From: Paraspadella gotoi
Taxonomy: Eukaryota; Chaetognatha
Assembly (NCBI GenBank): GCA_051294375.1
Contig: CM119268.1
Coordinates: 981,218 to 1,045,217 of the forward strand
Length of the DNA stretch: 64,000 bases
Direction of reading: 5' to 3'
Shown here: piece by piece, positions 1-11,595 of the stretch
Layout: every line of letters starts with the position of its first letter
How positions within the stretch are numbered: the first letter of the stretch is position 1
Position numbers and translations under genes: made by a program
Notes under the pieces: generated by a model
Databases searched by the model: none
What the model saw: the letters and a program-made list of their open reading frames with translations, nothing else
Told to the model about the DNA's origin: nothing

Positions 1-235
1 TGTTAGATTAAATACTATACTTAAAAATATGTGTAACTAGGTGTGGTAGTTTGGATCGAGATGATTCGCTCTTCTCCTCACAACTTCTTCGCTTCCGCTA
101 AACCACCTTCTTCGCTTCCGCTTAACTGCCCTCTTTCGCTCTCCTAACCACCTCTTTCTCGTCCATAATCATCCGTAAATCTCTCCTCCCCCCGGTTAAC
201 CTTTTCCTCTTCTTCCTCTCTTCCTCTCCCCCCCA

Positions 236-2330
236 CTAACTCTCATCCCCATTTCCCTCTCTCCCCTCCTCTCCCCATTCCCATCTCCCTCCCTTCTCCC
301 CATTTCCCTTCTCCCCCTCTCTCCCCATTTCCCTTTTCTCCCTTCTCTCCCCATTTCCCTCTCCCCATCTCTCCCCATTTCCCTTCTCCCCCCTCCTCTC
401 TCCCATCTTCCCATCCTCCCCTCTCTCCCCATTTCCCCTCCTCTCTCCCCTCTCCTCCCCCATTTCCTTCTCCCCTCTCTCCCCATTTCCTTCTCCCCCT
501 CTGCTCCCCATTTCTCCCCTCTCCCCCTCTCTCCCCATTTCGCCATCTCCCCCTCTCATCCCCATTTCCCTTCTCCCCCCTCTCTCCCCATTTCCCATCT
601 CCCCTCTCTCCCCATTTCCCATCCTTCCCCCTCTCTACCCAATTTCCCTTACTTCCCCCTCTTCTCACCCTCTCCCATATCTCCCCTCTCTCCCCATTTC
701 CTCTCTCGCCCCCTCTCTCCCCATATGTCCTGGCTTCCTCCCCCATCTCTCCCCATTTCCCATCTCCCCTCTCTCCGCCATTTCCCTTCTCCCCCCTCCT
801 CTCCTCCATTTCCCTTCTCCCCCTCTCTCCGCCACTCTCCCCATTCTCCCCCTCTACTCTCCCATTTCCCTTCTCCCCCTCTCCCTCTCCATTTCGCTTC
901 TCCCCCTCTCCCTCTCCATCCCCCCGCTCTTCTCCCCGTATTCCCCTTCTCCCTCTCCTTCCCCATTTCCCTATCTCCCCTCTCTCCCCATTTCCCATCT
1001 CCCCCTCTCTCCCATTTCCCCTTTTCCCCCCTCCTCTCCCACACTTTCCCTTCCTCCCCTCTTCCCCCATTTCCCTTCTTCCCCCTCTCTTCCCCATTTC
1101 CCTTCTCCCCTCGCCTCTTCCATTCCCACTCCCCCCCTCCCTCTCATTTCCTTCTCCCCCCTCCCTCTCCATTTCCCTTCTCCCCCGCTCCCCTCTCCAT
1201 TTCGCTTCTCCCCTCTCCCTCTCCATTTCGCTTCTACTCCCCACCCCTCTCCATTTCGCCCTTCTCCCCCTCTCCCTCTCCATTCCGTTCTCCCCCTCCC
1301 TCTCCCATTTCCCTTCTCCCCCCCTTCCCTCTCCATTTCCCTTCTCCCCCCTCCCTTTCTCCATATTCCACTTCTCCCCCCTCCCTCTCCATTTCCCTTC
1401 TCCCCTCTCACCCCTTCCCTTCTCCCATTCTCCCCTCTCTCCCCACCTCCATCTTCCTTCTCACCCCCCTCCCCTTCATCCATTCTCCCTTCCTCCCCCC
1501 TTCTCCCCCCTCTCCATTTCCCTTCTCCTTCCGCTCCCTCTCCATTTCGCTTCTCCCCCTCCTCCCCTCTCCATTTACCCTTCTCCCCTCTCCCATTCGC
1601 TTCTCCATTTCCCTTCTCCCCCCTTCCTCCTCTCCATTTCCCTTCTCCGCCCTCCCCTCTCCCATTTCCCATCTCCCCTCCTCCCCATTTCCCTTCTCCC
1701 CCCTTCTCTCATTTTCCCTTCTCCCCCTCCCTCTCTCCATTTTTCCCTTTTTTTTCTTCCCCGCCCCTCCCTCTCCATTTCTCTTCTCCCCCTCCTCTCC
1801 CATTTCCGCTTCTCCCTCGCCCTCTCCTCTCCATTTCCCTTCCTTCCCCCTTCTCTCCCTCTCCCATTCCTCTTCATCCCCTTCCCTCCCTCTCCATTTC
1901 CCTTCTTCACCCCCCTCCCTCTTCCCATTTCCTTCTCCCGCCCCCTCCATTCGCTCTCCCTTCTCTCCATTTCTTCCCTCCTCTCCCTCCTTCCGCCTGC
2001 CCTCCCTCTCCATCTCTCCTCCCTTTCCCTTCCCCTCCCTCTCCATTCCCTCTCCTCTCCATTTCCCTTCTCCACCTTCCTCCCTCTCCAGTTTCCGTCT
2101 CCCGCCCTTCCCTGCTCATTCCTCTCCCCTCCCTCCTCCATTTCCTCTTCTCCCCCCCTCCCCTCGGCATTTCCCCTTCTCCCCCCTTTCCCTCTCCATT
2201 TCCCTTCTCCCTCCCCCTCTTCCTTCTCCATGCTCCTCTCTCATCCCTTCCCTTCCTCCTCTCTCATTTCCGCTTCTCCCCCCTCCCCATCGTCCATTTC
2301 CCTTCTGCCCCCCTCCGTCCCCATTTTCTC
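236..2330 (+). repeat. 2.1-kb homopyrimidine minisatellite
   Basis: The + strand is almost only C and T for about 2.1 kb. Diverged 22-30 bp units resemble CTCTCCCCATTTCCCTTCTCC. All long ORFs here, on both strands, are by-products of this composition (Ser/Pro/Phe one way, Gly/Glu/Arg the other). Confidence 0.95.
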
Positions 2331-2594
2331 CCAGGGCCTCTTTGAGCCAGATGTCTGGATCGCGGCGTTTTGGATGCGCGTTCATCATGAATCTCTGGAC
2401 AAGAGGTCCGGAGCGTGCCCTGTTACAAGTTGTCGTCGTCGTTACGTTTATTCGTCATCTGTTTCCCCCATAATATTTTCCAGTATAAAAGGTGAAAGAC
2501 CGACGCGGGTCTATTTCCCCCCTCTCCTTCTCATTCACCTCCTCATCCTCCTCCCAGGGATTCGGGGCCGCGTTCACGAGGTTCAGTTCACCTT

Positions 2595-2636
<42 letters not shown>

Positions 2637-2769
2637 TACTAGTTTCTCCCCCTTTTTTTACTCTCATTATTTTGTCAATATATTATTTTTTCACATTCTT
2701 AGGATACCTTTTCAAGTTTTAGGAGTTTTCAATTTTCCATCCATTTGTTACCTGGGTTTACCCCACCCT

Positions 2770-2985
2770 CATATTTCTCCCAATTCCCTATCTCTTCTTG
2801 CTTTTATCTTCTCGCTTTTCATCCTCCTATCTCTTTCCCCATCTCTTCCCCCAATCCTCCCATCTCTTTCCCCATCTGTTCCCTCATTCCTCCCATCCCT
2901 TTTTCCATCTGTTCCCTCTTTCCTCCCATCTCTATCCCCATCCCTTTTTTCCTCCCACTTATTCCTCCCCCCACTTTCAGCCTCT
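2770..2985 (+). repeat. CT-rich minisatellite
   Basis: Diverged 22-25 bp units of the form CTCCCATCTCTTTCCCCATC, again pyrimidine on the + strand. Confidence 0.7.
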
Positions 2986-3049
2986 CTCAATCCTTATGCT
3001 TCTTCGTAACGAGTCGCTAATGGGTTTTGCGGTTTCCAGGAATCCGGAG

Positions 3050-3190
3050 ATTTTGTCTGCACCGCCATCGGGACCGGTAGCGCCGTTTGTGGGCACCGCC
3101 ATCGGTCCGGTAGTGCTGTTCGAAGGCCCCGCCTTTGGTCCGGAAGCGCCATTTGTGGGCACCGCCATCGGACCGGTAGCGCCATCTGCG
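3050..3190 (+). repeat. 33-bp GC-rich minisatellite, 4 units
   Basis: Four units of about 33 bp with the core GGGCACCGCCATCGG and CCGGTAGCGCCATTT. The period is a multiple of three, so an 11-residue repeat (GPVAPFVGTAI type) stays open. A TTTCCAG precedes it, but no coding gene could be assembled. Confidence 0.8.
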
Positions 3191-3310
3191 AATAGAATCA
3201 TTTCTGTTTCTGCTTCCTTTTTTTTTTTGGATCTTCTTTATTCATTCTTCGTTGCTTATTTACTCTACCGAATCCTTAATTCACATGTGCCCGTTTTTGT
3301 ATTTGGCTTT

Positions 3311-3427
3311 CTTGATACTGTAGTCGGGCATTGCATAACTACCCCCTTCCTTGATACTGTAGTTGGGCATTGCATAACTACCCCCTTCCTTGATACTGTA
3401 GTCGGGCATTGCATAACTACCCCCTCT
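3311..3427 (+). repeat. 39-bp perfect tandem repeat, 3 units
   Basis: Three units of CTTGATACTGTAGTCGGGCA followed by TTGCATAACTACCCCCTTC, nearly identical, which suggests recent duplication. Open frame with a 13-residue repeat; no sign that it is translated. Confidence 0.9.
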
Positions 3428-4136
3428 CTCAACAACACTCCACGACCCCCCCCTCGGCAATCAAAAAATAAAAGAAGGAAAAAAAAAAGAAAACGAAACT
3501 GAATAAATAAAGGTAAAGAAATTGCTTCCTGGTCTCTCGACGAAGGTTAGGTCCAACTTAACTCTCCCCTTTTTTCTCTGTCCCCCCTCCACCCGCTCAT
3601 CTTGTACTTTTCCGAAGTCTCCATTCTCTCACGTGAACTCAAAACCTTTTTCTTTCTAACTTACCCGCGATTTTTACTTACCTCCTTTTTTTTCTCCTAT
3701 TCAGTTTCTAACCCAGTTACTCTATACCTGCCCCTTCTCTGACTTCCTAGGAGTAGCAATCGAAACACCTTTATTGGATTTCTCTCTCTCTCTCTCTCTC
3801 TCTCAATATTTGTTTTCTTTCTCCATTTCACTTCCGTTGCTTTGATTTTATTTGACTTTGTTTTTTTTTCTGTTTTTCTTTGGGTTTTTTTTTTGAAGGA
3901 AACCAATTTTTTTCTCTCTTTTTTGTCGTCCTTTTTATGAGACTGATTTTTCAACTGCGAGACAAATCTATGCTCATTGCTCAATATATAAATATTGAAA
4001 ATTGTAAAATTTAGATTTACGTAGATTAGGAAGGTTTTAGATCATTTTTTTCCAATATTCGGCACTCGTGTTTTTCAGTTAATCAATTCTCCCTAATTCT
4101 CGATCGCTTCCTCGTTCACTTAAAATTTTTTCTTTT

Positions 4137-4592
4137 CTTCTTTCCCTTTAATTATTTTCTCTTCCTCCTTAGAAATTGTTTCCTCCTTTCCTTTTCCTCC
4201 TTTCATTTTCCTCCTTCCCTTCAATTATTTTCTCTTTCCTCCTTAGAAATCGTTTCCTCCTTTCCTTTTCCTTCTTTCCTTTTTTTCCTTTCCTTTTCCT
4301 CCTTTCCTTTTCCTCCTTTTCTTTTCCTCCTTTCCTTTTCCTTCTTTCCTTTTTTTCCTTTCCTTTTCCTCCTTTCCTTTTCCTTCTTTTCTTTTCCTCC
4401 TTTCCTTTTCCTCCTTTCCTTTTCCTCCTTTTCTTTTCCTCTTTTCCTTTTTCTCCTTTCCTTTTTTTCATTTCCTTTTCCTCCTTCCCTTCAATTATTT
4501 TCCCTTTCCTCCTTAGAAATAGTTTCCTCCTTTCCTTTTCCTCCTTTCATTTTCCTTCTTTCCTTTTTCTCCTTTCCTTTTCCTCCCTTCCG
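4137..4592 (+). repeat. TTTCC-type pyrimidine tract
   Basis: Tandem CTTTCCTTTTCCTC units over 450 bp. Within it the segment TTCAATTATTTTCTCTTTCC with CTTAGAAAT recurs three times. Confidence 0.9.
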
Positions 4593-5044
4593 CTTTAACA
4601 AGTCGAGAGGAAAAAAAAGTTTTAAACTTCCTCTTTACTGTTTTCGCTTCTCGTCACAAGGAAAGGAAAACAACAAGAGAAAACAGCGACGAAACAGCGA
4701 CAGAAAGCAGTGATCTAAAAGCATGAGTGTCGCTGATGGACATAAACTCTCCTTGTAAATTGTTGCTCTTGATTTCCTTTTGTAAAAATGTATTAAAATA
4801 TAAACAATCAATATTTGTTTACTAACATTACCGTTCATTATTACTTTATTAATCTGTTTAATCATGATTGTGATAATATTGATTAGCCATCTTCGGAGTT
4901 TTTGTAGGTTTTTGTATGTTTTATTTGTCATTCATATGTTTACATTCTATTTGCGTGGTAAGGCATTTTTTCATTGAGGAGGCTGACCTTACCTGAGAAA
5001 TCATTGCCGGTTCTGATTGTTTCCCGATGTTTGCTTTTGCTTAC

Positions 5045-5190
5045 CTCCAGTTCTAGATCATGCTTGATCCCAGAGACTCGCGAATCAACCCGATTGCTGC
5101 CTGCAATATTGATACTCTGTCTCAGAAGGTCAGCAAGAGATGGAAAATCCCGCTCATCACTCCTGCCTCGTGCTTTTTTCTTTAATACAA
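5045..5190 (-). CDS. Candidate exon, minus strand, unidentified
   Basis: Open frame on the minus strand reading RSDERDFPSLADLLRQSIN and RVSGIKHDLELE, ending at a donor GGAG|GTAAGC. It borders element B copy 1, and no clear acceptor or partner exon was found. The upstream boundary is a guess. It may be a remnant or chance. Confidence 0.2.
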
Positions 5191-5223
5191 TTGAAACATT
5201 CTTCGAAATATTATACCACTTCA

Positions 5224-5400
5224 TTGATAGGGAAGCCAGGTACTCTGGGAATGAATAAACGAGACTGTGGGAGTCTTGATTGAAAGCTTGCAGGGACCCG
5301 CTATGTCATTATCTTGTAAGAGTGATGGAGGCCTTAAACCACCAAAGCCTGTCCAAAGTCGGGGGCAAGATAGCTTATTTATTAAATGAATGGATAATTT
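5224..5400 (+). repeat. Interspersed element B, copy 1
   Basis: About 175 bp with GATTGAAAGCTTGCAGGGAC, TAAGAGTGATGGAGGCCTTA and AAGATAGCTTATTTATTAAA. The same blocks recur at 11.7, 14.7, 36.7, 47.5 and 57.6 kb in both orientations. No coding capacity. Confidence 0.75.
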
Positions 5401-5794
5401 TTATATTGGTTGTACTAATTTCATACATGTAATGCAAAACCGCAGCCATGATGTTGAAAACTCAGAACCACAACGTCGCGATATCCTTGAAAGAGAGAAG
5501 AACTGCTACAAAAAACAAAAAAAAAAACTGGAGGACGATGAACTCCTTGATTACAATTCTCATTATTATTGCATTACGATATACGAGTGTTCGCGCGAAC
5601 AAAAGGGAAATGGAGAGTGAGACAACGCGGTGAGGGGTGGTCAGGGGGGGCGTGGGTTGGTGGGCCTTGTAGGGTTAAAGTCGTATCACCCACACCCCTT
5701 CAGTCTCTCTCTTCGACTGAATTGCAAATTGCGAATCAGGCCCGAGACGAGGACATGGATGATGCGTAAACTCAAAAGGGGATCTTACTGCTCG

Positions 5795-5995
5795 TCCTCA
5801 GCCACGTCTCAATGGCTGAGCAGGCTAAATCATCTCGTTTCAACCGTGCGTCCCGGGTTCAATCCCTGGGTATTCAGGTTCTGGCTTAAATGTGACGGAG
5901 CTGGTTCAGAAATTCACGTGAAAGGAGGCGGTCACTGAGGGTCCGCAGCCCCAATGCCAGTTGGTGAGGTAACCGGCGCCCCAGGTATCATTGGG
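5795..5995 (+). mobile_element. tRNA-derived SINE, copy 1
   Basis: A-box-like TGGCTGAGCAGG and B-box GGGTTCAATCCC are about 45 bases apart, as in a tRNA promoter. The body carries GGTCACTGAGGGTCCGCAGC. Related bodies occur at 57.2 and 60.4 kb on the other strand. Confidence 0.55.
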
Positions 5996-6048
5996 CAGTC
6001 CTCCCGTAGCTATAAGCTCTCCCTGGTCTCCTTCCACACCCAAGCCAG

Positions 6049-6290
6049 AGTCTCCCTCCGAGAGAGTCTCCCTCTCCCCAGAGTTTCCTCCATAGGCCAG
6101 AGTCTCCCTCCGCTGGAGAGTCTCCCTCCGAGAGATTCTCCCTCTCCCCAGAGTTCCCTCCATAGGCCAGTCTCCCTCCGCTGGAGAGTCTCCCTCCGAG
6201 AGAGTCTCTCTTTCCCCAGAGTTTCCTCCAGAGGCCAGAGTCTCCCTCCGAGAGAGTCTCCCTCTCCCCAGTCTCCCTCCGCTGGACCGA
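6049..6290 (+). repeat. Minisatellite of GAGTCTCCCTCCGAGA type
   Basis: Nested repeat: 15-bp GAGTCTCCCTCCGAG units inside longer blocks containing CTCCCCAGAGTTTCCTCCA. It is attached to the 3' side of SINE copy 1. Confidence 0.85.
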
Positions 6291-6439
6291 CGCTTCATTT
6301 TCTGCTTCGTCGCGACGAATTCTCAATCAACGCCCACTAGAGAAAAAAAATGTATAGATACAACTTGTATATTGTACATTGTACAATGTTAAAACGTAAG
6401 TTTAAGTGAAATGTGGCGAATCCTAAATTCGCCTTCCGT

Positions 6440-6595
6440 ATAGCTGGATGAAACTCAGCTCGTCCAATTGGCTTGGACAGCTAAACCAATCGTGTGTTCC
6501 GGGTTCAATCCCCTTGCGGTCACGCTGAGCGCCAGCTGTCGGGAGATGCCGGGTATGACACAGGTCACCCCGTTGCCATACAAACTTATATAACT
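6440..6595 (+). mobile_element. tRNA-derived SINE, copy 2
   Basis: TTGGCTTGGACAGC (A-box-like) and GGGTTCAATCCCC (B-box) at tRNA spacing, followed by a GC-rich body with CACGCTGAGCGCCAGC. Confidence 0.5.
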
Positions 6596-6719
6596 TTAAC
6601 GATCAGTCGAGGACTCTAGATTTCTTCAGTTTTAATACCCGAGAAATTAATTAATTCGTTTCGATCAAATTGACAGTTGACAAACTCAATTCCCTCGGCC
6701 ACGTACGGTTTTTTTTATC

Positions 6720-7095
6720 CCTGCCATCTCGCTCTCTCTCATCTCTCTCTTAAAAGCAAACTAGTCATTTCCTCAAAGCCTTTTACTTTCCTTTCCTTTT
6801 TTCCCCTGTACTTTCCTTTCCTCTTTTTAGCTCCTTTTTCTTTCCTGTTCCTTAAATCTTCCCTTTCCCTTCTCTCTTCTCCAATTCCTTTCCCCCACCC
6901 CACCCGCTCTCTCTCTCTCTCTCTTCTTTTTCTTTTATTTCATTTTGTTCTCCCTCCTCGCGTTCCTCTGCTCTTTTTCCTTTCCTCGCCTCCTTTCCTC
7001 GCCTCCTTTCCTTTCCTTTCACTCTCTTCCTTTCCTTTCCTCTTCCTTTTCTTTCCTCCTTCCTTTTCTTTCCTCCTTTTCCTTTCCTCTTCTTT
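6720..7095 (+). repeat. Pyrimidine tract (TTTCC/CT)
   Basis: CT-rich low-complexity stretch including a (CT)9 run and TTTCCTTTCC arrays. Confidence 0.85.
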
Positions 7096-7363
7096 AACCA
7101 CGAGCGACTTTCGAAGCTAGAATAAAAAGAGAGGAAAGCAAACGGAAGGAATTCCGTTTTGATACATAAGGGTAATTAAATAATTTTCCTCTTAAGAAAC
7201 GCATGGGCCCGCAGCTCTTGGTTGGCAGTTGCGCGTCATATTAGAATAATTTTATGATTTTCTCCGACAGGCGATTGTAAAATTATTCACAGACTTGGAG
7301 AGACCAAATTACGTCACTGTGACTCTGGGTGAGTTCGATCGGACATTGTTTCGACGAACGAGT

Positions 7364-7631
7364 NNNNNNNNNNNNNNNNNNNNNNNNNNNNNNNNNNNNN
7401 NNNNNNNNNNNNNNNNNNNNNNNNNNNNNNNNNNNNNNNNNNNNNNNNNNNNNNNNNNNNNNNNNNNNNNNNNNNNNNNNNNNNNNNNNNNNNNNNNNNN
7501 NNNNNNNNNNNNNNNNNNNNNNNNNNNNNNNNNNNNNNNNNNNNNNNNNNNNNNNNNNNNNNNNNNNNNNNNNNNNNNNNNNNNNNNNNNNNNNNNNNNN
7601 NNNNNNNNNNNNNNNNNNNNNNNNNNNNNNN
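7364..7631. other. Assembly gap (268 N) with duplicated flanks
   Basis: The same 39 bases (CTGGGTGAGTTCGATCGGAC and 19 more) end the left contig at 7,325-7,363 and start the right contig at 7,632-7,670. Confidence 0.95.
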
Positions 7632-8196
7632 CTGGGTGAGTTCGATCGGACATTGTTTCGACGAACGAGTCACGATCGCTCACTTCACTTTTCCTTCTCT
7701 CGGTTAATCGAGTTGGTTCTCACCCCCCCCCCCTTACCCTCGGCAGCAACCAGATGGTTTTTGGCCGACCTACTTACCCGGGGGATTTTTACCTCTCGGG
7801 CGAGGAAAGGCCGACGTCGAGAGAAAAGAGAAAAAGGAGCCTCGAGGTCACCTTTGCTTACCTTTGCTTACCTTTGCTTCCTTTAGTTACCCCGTTTTAT
7901 TTTTATTTCGTGGAATTAATAAATAAATTTAGCATAAAGTAAATTTAATTTCTACTGCTATATGCAAATGAGATCCCTGCCTTTTTTTGTTGCGAAGATA
8001 ACATGCTTATATAAATAAATGACTTTTATTTTAAATTTCCATTAGCAATATCTCGCTATAAAATACCGAGTTTCCATCTTCAAATCCCAACTCAAACCGA
8101 ACAGAAAAAAAACCCTTTTATTTTTACGGACGGAAAAAGGTTTTTTTTGTTTCGCGCCACTTGTTTGTTTACGTTCGTCTTACGGCCTCCATTTTA

Positions 8197-8197
8197 C

Positions 8198-8290
<93 letters not shown>
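8197..8290 (+). repeat. (CT)n microsatellite, about 90 bp
   Basis: Near-perfect CT dinucleotide run. Confidence 0.98.
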
Positions 8291-9160
8291 TCCCTCTCCT
8301 TCCCTCCCGACAGAGGGCGCTGATTCGTTCAAACGATCGAGCGGCGCGTAAATATTTTTCGGAGCTTTATTTTTAGTCGTTTTCTTTCTCCTTTTCCCCG
8401 AATCGGGAAATGTTTTTCTTTTTTATGTGGCGAGGGAGACAGAGACTCTGTCTCCCTCTCTCTATTAGAGAGGCATTCCTCGTAAGAGTTTTGACGAGGT
8501 TAATCCGCGTGACCGTAACATCTGAGATGTGACATGGATGGGATTGTTTGAGTCTGTGTTTCTCTGACAATCATGCTGGATCAAGGTCGTGTGAGGGGTC
8601 GTGTATGACGAGGAAAAACAAGTCGAGTGATTTATAACACGTAGAAATGGTAATATAAATATTAATATAAATATAAATATTAAAAAACAAAACAAAAGCG
8701 ACGACAGATGCGAAAACGTACGAAGAAAAAAGCATCGTACAAGACAATCGTTCAATTTATTTCTTATTTCTGCTCGAAAGATAAACGGTTTTAAGTTTGT
8801 TTTTTTGGTATTGGATTCGGAAGTCGCCATCTTGTTATGATGTAAGAGTTTGGGTTCGGAAAAAAAAAAGATTTACGAGTTTCTCCGCCAAGCGAAACCG
8901 AAAATCCTCATAAATCAAAACTTGTAAACCAATTTTTAAAATAAGTTCTCGGAAAAAGAAAACCCGTTGGTACTTTTTAATAAAGTTAGGTCGTGCGGAA
9001 AGAGTTTGATTACGCAATTCAATTCCAAATGTTTAACTTTATAAACGATTTCCAGGCAACACTTCAATCGTTAAGGTAACGGAAAAGTTGGGCTCGAAAA
9101 TGTTGGCACGAAATGCGCCTCGTTTTTCCCGCGGCGCCTTATCGCCCCAGTTCTCTCGAC
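8291..9160. other. No gene seen
   Basis: Unique, moderately AT-rich sequence. Short ORFs on both strands have no recognisable product or convincing splice sites. Confidence 0.6.
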
Positions 9161-9164
9161 TTCC

Positions 9165-9205
<41 letters not shown>

Positions 9206-9429
9206 GGAACGCTCAACTTACGATCCGTTTTTCCTCTCGACGTCTCGCCTCATCTTCGCGACCAAAACTTTCTGGAAAAAAAAGAAAGACAAAATTTTCC
9301 TTTTGCAGGGAATTTTTTGTCATTTTAATACCGACGAGGGCAAAAAAGGGGTCAATCTAGTGGTAGCCCTTGGGGGGCGGGAAACTCGGCTGCCGACGGG
9401 AAAAGGGTGAAGGAAATTGAGACGAACGT

Positions 9430-9775
9430 TAGCGACGAGTTGTCGTTTTTGTCGTTTTTGTCGTCGTTTTAATCGTTATCGTTTGTCGTTTTTGTCATTT
9501 TAGTCATTATCGTCGTTTTCGTTGTCGTTTTAGTCGTTATCGTCATTGTTTTAGTCGTTATCGTCATCGTTTTAGTCGTCATCGTTTTAGTCGTTATTGT
9601 CATCGTTATCGTCGTCTTTATCGTCGTTTGTCATTTTTGTCGTTATCGTCATCGTCGTTGTTTTAGTCGTCTTCGTCGTATTATTTGTCGTCTTCTCCTT
9701 CTTCTCCTTCTTCTCCTTCTTCTTCTCCTTCTTCTTCTTCTTCTTCTTCTTCTTCTTCTTCTTCTTCTTCTTCCT
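9430..9775 (+). repeat. GTCGTT/ATC simple repeat running into (TTC)n
   Basis: Interrupted GTCGTTTTTGTC, TTATCGTCATCG and CTTCTCC units, ending in about 15 TTC triplets (9,720-9,775). Confidence 0.9.
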
Positions 9776-10790
9776 CTTCATCGTCGTCCCTGGCGAGATG
9801 TAGATTTGTTGTCCTCGATCTCGAGCGTCGGTTGCGACGTTGTGAGGTTGTGAGGTTGTGAGGTTGTGAGGCGTCGAGGGACTCGGCGACGACGCACTCC
9901 GTGGAGAGAGCGAGGTGTGAACTCTCTCCCCGGGTGGATGGCGATACTCACGCGCCAGGGAGATTCGGGGGGGGGGGAAGCCGTGATGGTGAGTTGAGAC
10001 TCGCACTTTGCAAAAGCGCAAGCCCGACGAGTAGGCGACTTCGCAAATGCGTGTGAAAATCTGACTCGGTGAGGTTGTGAAAATCGAGAGAGAAAAAAGA
10101 AGCCTGATGTGACTTAACTGAGAAAAAAAAAAGGATTTGTGTGATAGAAGCGGCGTGAAAAAAAAGAAAAAGTCGTGGGCGGCCCGGTGGGTCTAGCGTC
10201 AGTCACGCGAAGGAGAAAAAAAAAGCCGTTTTCTTCCATGTGATACGAAACGGGACGTGATTTATGGGCAGCGCCGTTTCACTGCCATTCGTTCTACTCC
10301 CGTTGCTTCCCGTTGCTTCACACCCTTTCATCCCTCCTGTTTTTTCTTTTTGTTTTTTTTCACCTCTCCTTTTTTTCTCGCTCTTTTTTTCCTTCTTTTT
10401 TCAATTTTCTAGTCGTTAGACTTTTTTTTCCCCTTCTGGTTTTTTAACCGCTTCTGTAGAGATGTGATGCTTTAATTCCTTTTTTTTGCTTTTTTAACTT
10501 TTTTTTCCACCGAATGATTTTCTTAAATTCTCGCAATTTCTTCCTCCTTTATATCTTTTTACTACTTTTTGAAAAAAAAAAAAAAAAGCCCAAGTTTAAA
10601 ATTCTGTTTTTCTCTTTTCTTTCCTACAGTTTTTAGATTTAAATCGAATTGTAAACCAATCTATTTTTAGCCGCATCTGTGTTGCTCATCTCTCTTGTGG
10701 ATGCATTGCGTTCCTCGTTCCCTTTTGAGCCTCAAGTCTCTTCCGTCTTCTTCTTTTTCGTTTCATTACTTTTGATTTCAAAGCGAGGCG

Positions 10791-11595
10791 CCACGGTCGG
10801 TGCCACGCTCGGCGCGACGCTCGGCGCCACGGCCGGTGCCACGGTCGGCGCCACGCTCGGCGCCACGTTCGGTGCCACGTTCGGTGCCACGCTCGGCGCC
10901 ACGGTCGGTGCCACGTTCGGTGCCACGCTCGGTGCCACGATCGGTGCCACGCTCGGCGCGACGCTCGGCGCCACGGTCGGCGCCACGTTCGGCGCCACGC
11001 TCGGTGCCACGCTCGGCGCCACGGCGCCACGCTCGGGCCACGCTCGCGCCACGTGTCGGGCCCGCCGTTCGGTGCACGCTCGGCGCCAGCGTCTGCCACG
11101 ATCGGTGCCACGTTCGGTGCCACGCTCCGCACGTCGCCACGCTCGGTGCACGCTCTGCCACGTTCGGTGCCACGTTCGGTGCCCACGCTGGCAGGCGCCA
11201 CAGCCACGCTCGGCGCCACGATGGTCGCCACCGATCGGCCGCCAACGCTCGGCGCCACGTTCGGCTGCCACGCTCGGTGCCACGCTCGGCGCCACGGTCG
11301 GTGCCACGCTCGTGCCACGCTCGGCGCCACGTTCGGTGCCACGTTTGGTGCCACGCTCGGCGCGTTCGGTGCCACGTTCGGGGAGTCGGCGCAGGGCGTG
11401 GCGCCACGTTCGGATGGCCACGCTCGGCGGGCACACGTTCGGGCCACGCCTGCGCCACCTGCGGCCAACCTCGGCGCCACGTTCGGTGCCACGCTCGGCG
11501 CCACGTTCGGTGCCACGGTCGGCGCCACGTTCGGTGCCACGGTCGGCGCCACGGTCGGTGCCACGCTCGGTGCCACGTTCGGTGCCACGGTCGGC
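10791..11595 (+). repeat. 12-bp GC-rich satellite (GGYGCCACGYTC)n
   Basis: About 60 units of GGCGCCACGCTC with transitions at fixed positions. The 12-bp period keeps all frames open (GATL/GATF on +, VAPS/VAPN on -). Between about 11,026 and 11,480 indels of one or two bases change frame, which argues against coding. Confidence 0.95.

Noticed and set aside
725-2473. 582-residue Ser/Pro/Phe ORF on +, and Gly/Glu/Arg ORFs on -
   Set aside because: Produced by the homopyrimidine composition; no domain, and open in several frames at once.
5800-5875. Possible intact tRNA gene
   Set aside because: A- and B-box are present but the arms do not pair into a cloverleaf by eye, and the body is repeated elsewhere; a SINE fits better.
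7289-7330. 36-nt candidate exon with CACAG acceptor and TGG|GTGAGT donor, reading LERPNYVTVTL
   Set aside because: Too short to judge, no partner exon, and it borders a misassembled gap. DLERP resembles a FERM F1 motif, but nothing around it does.
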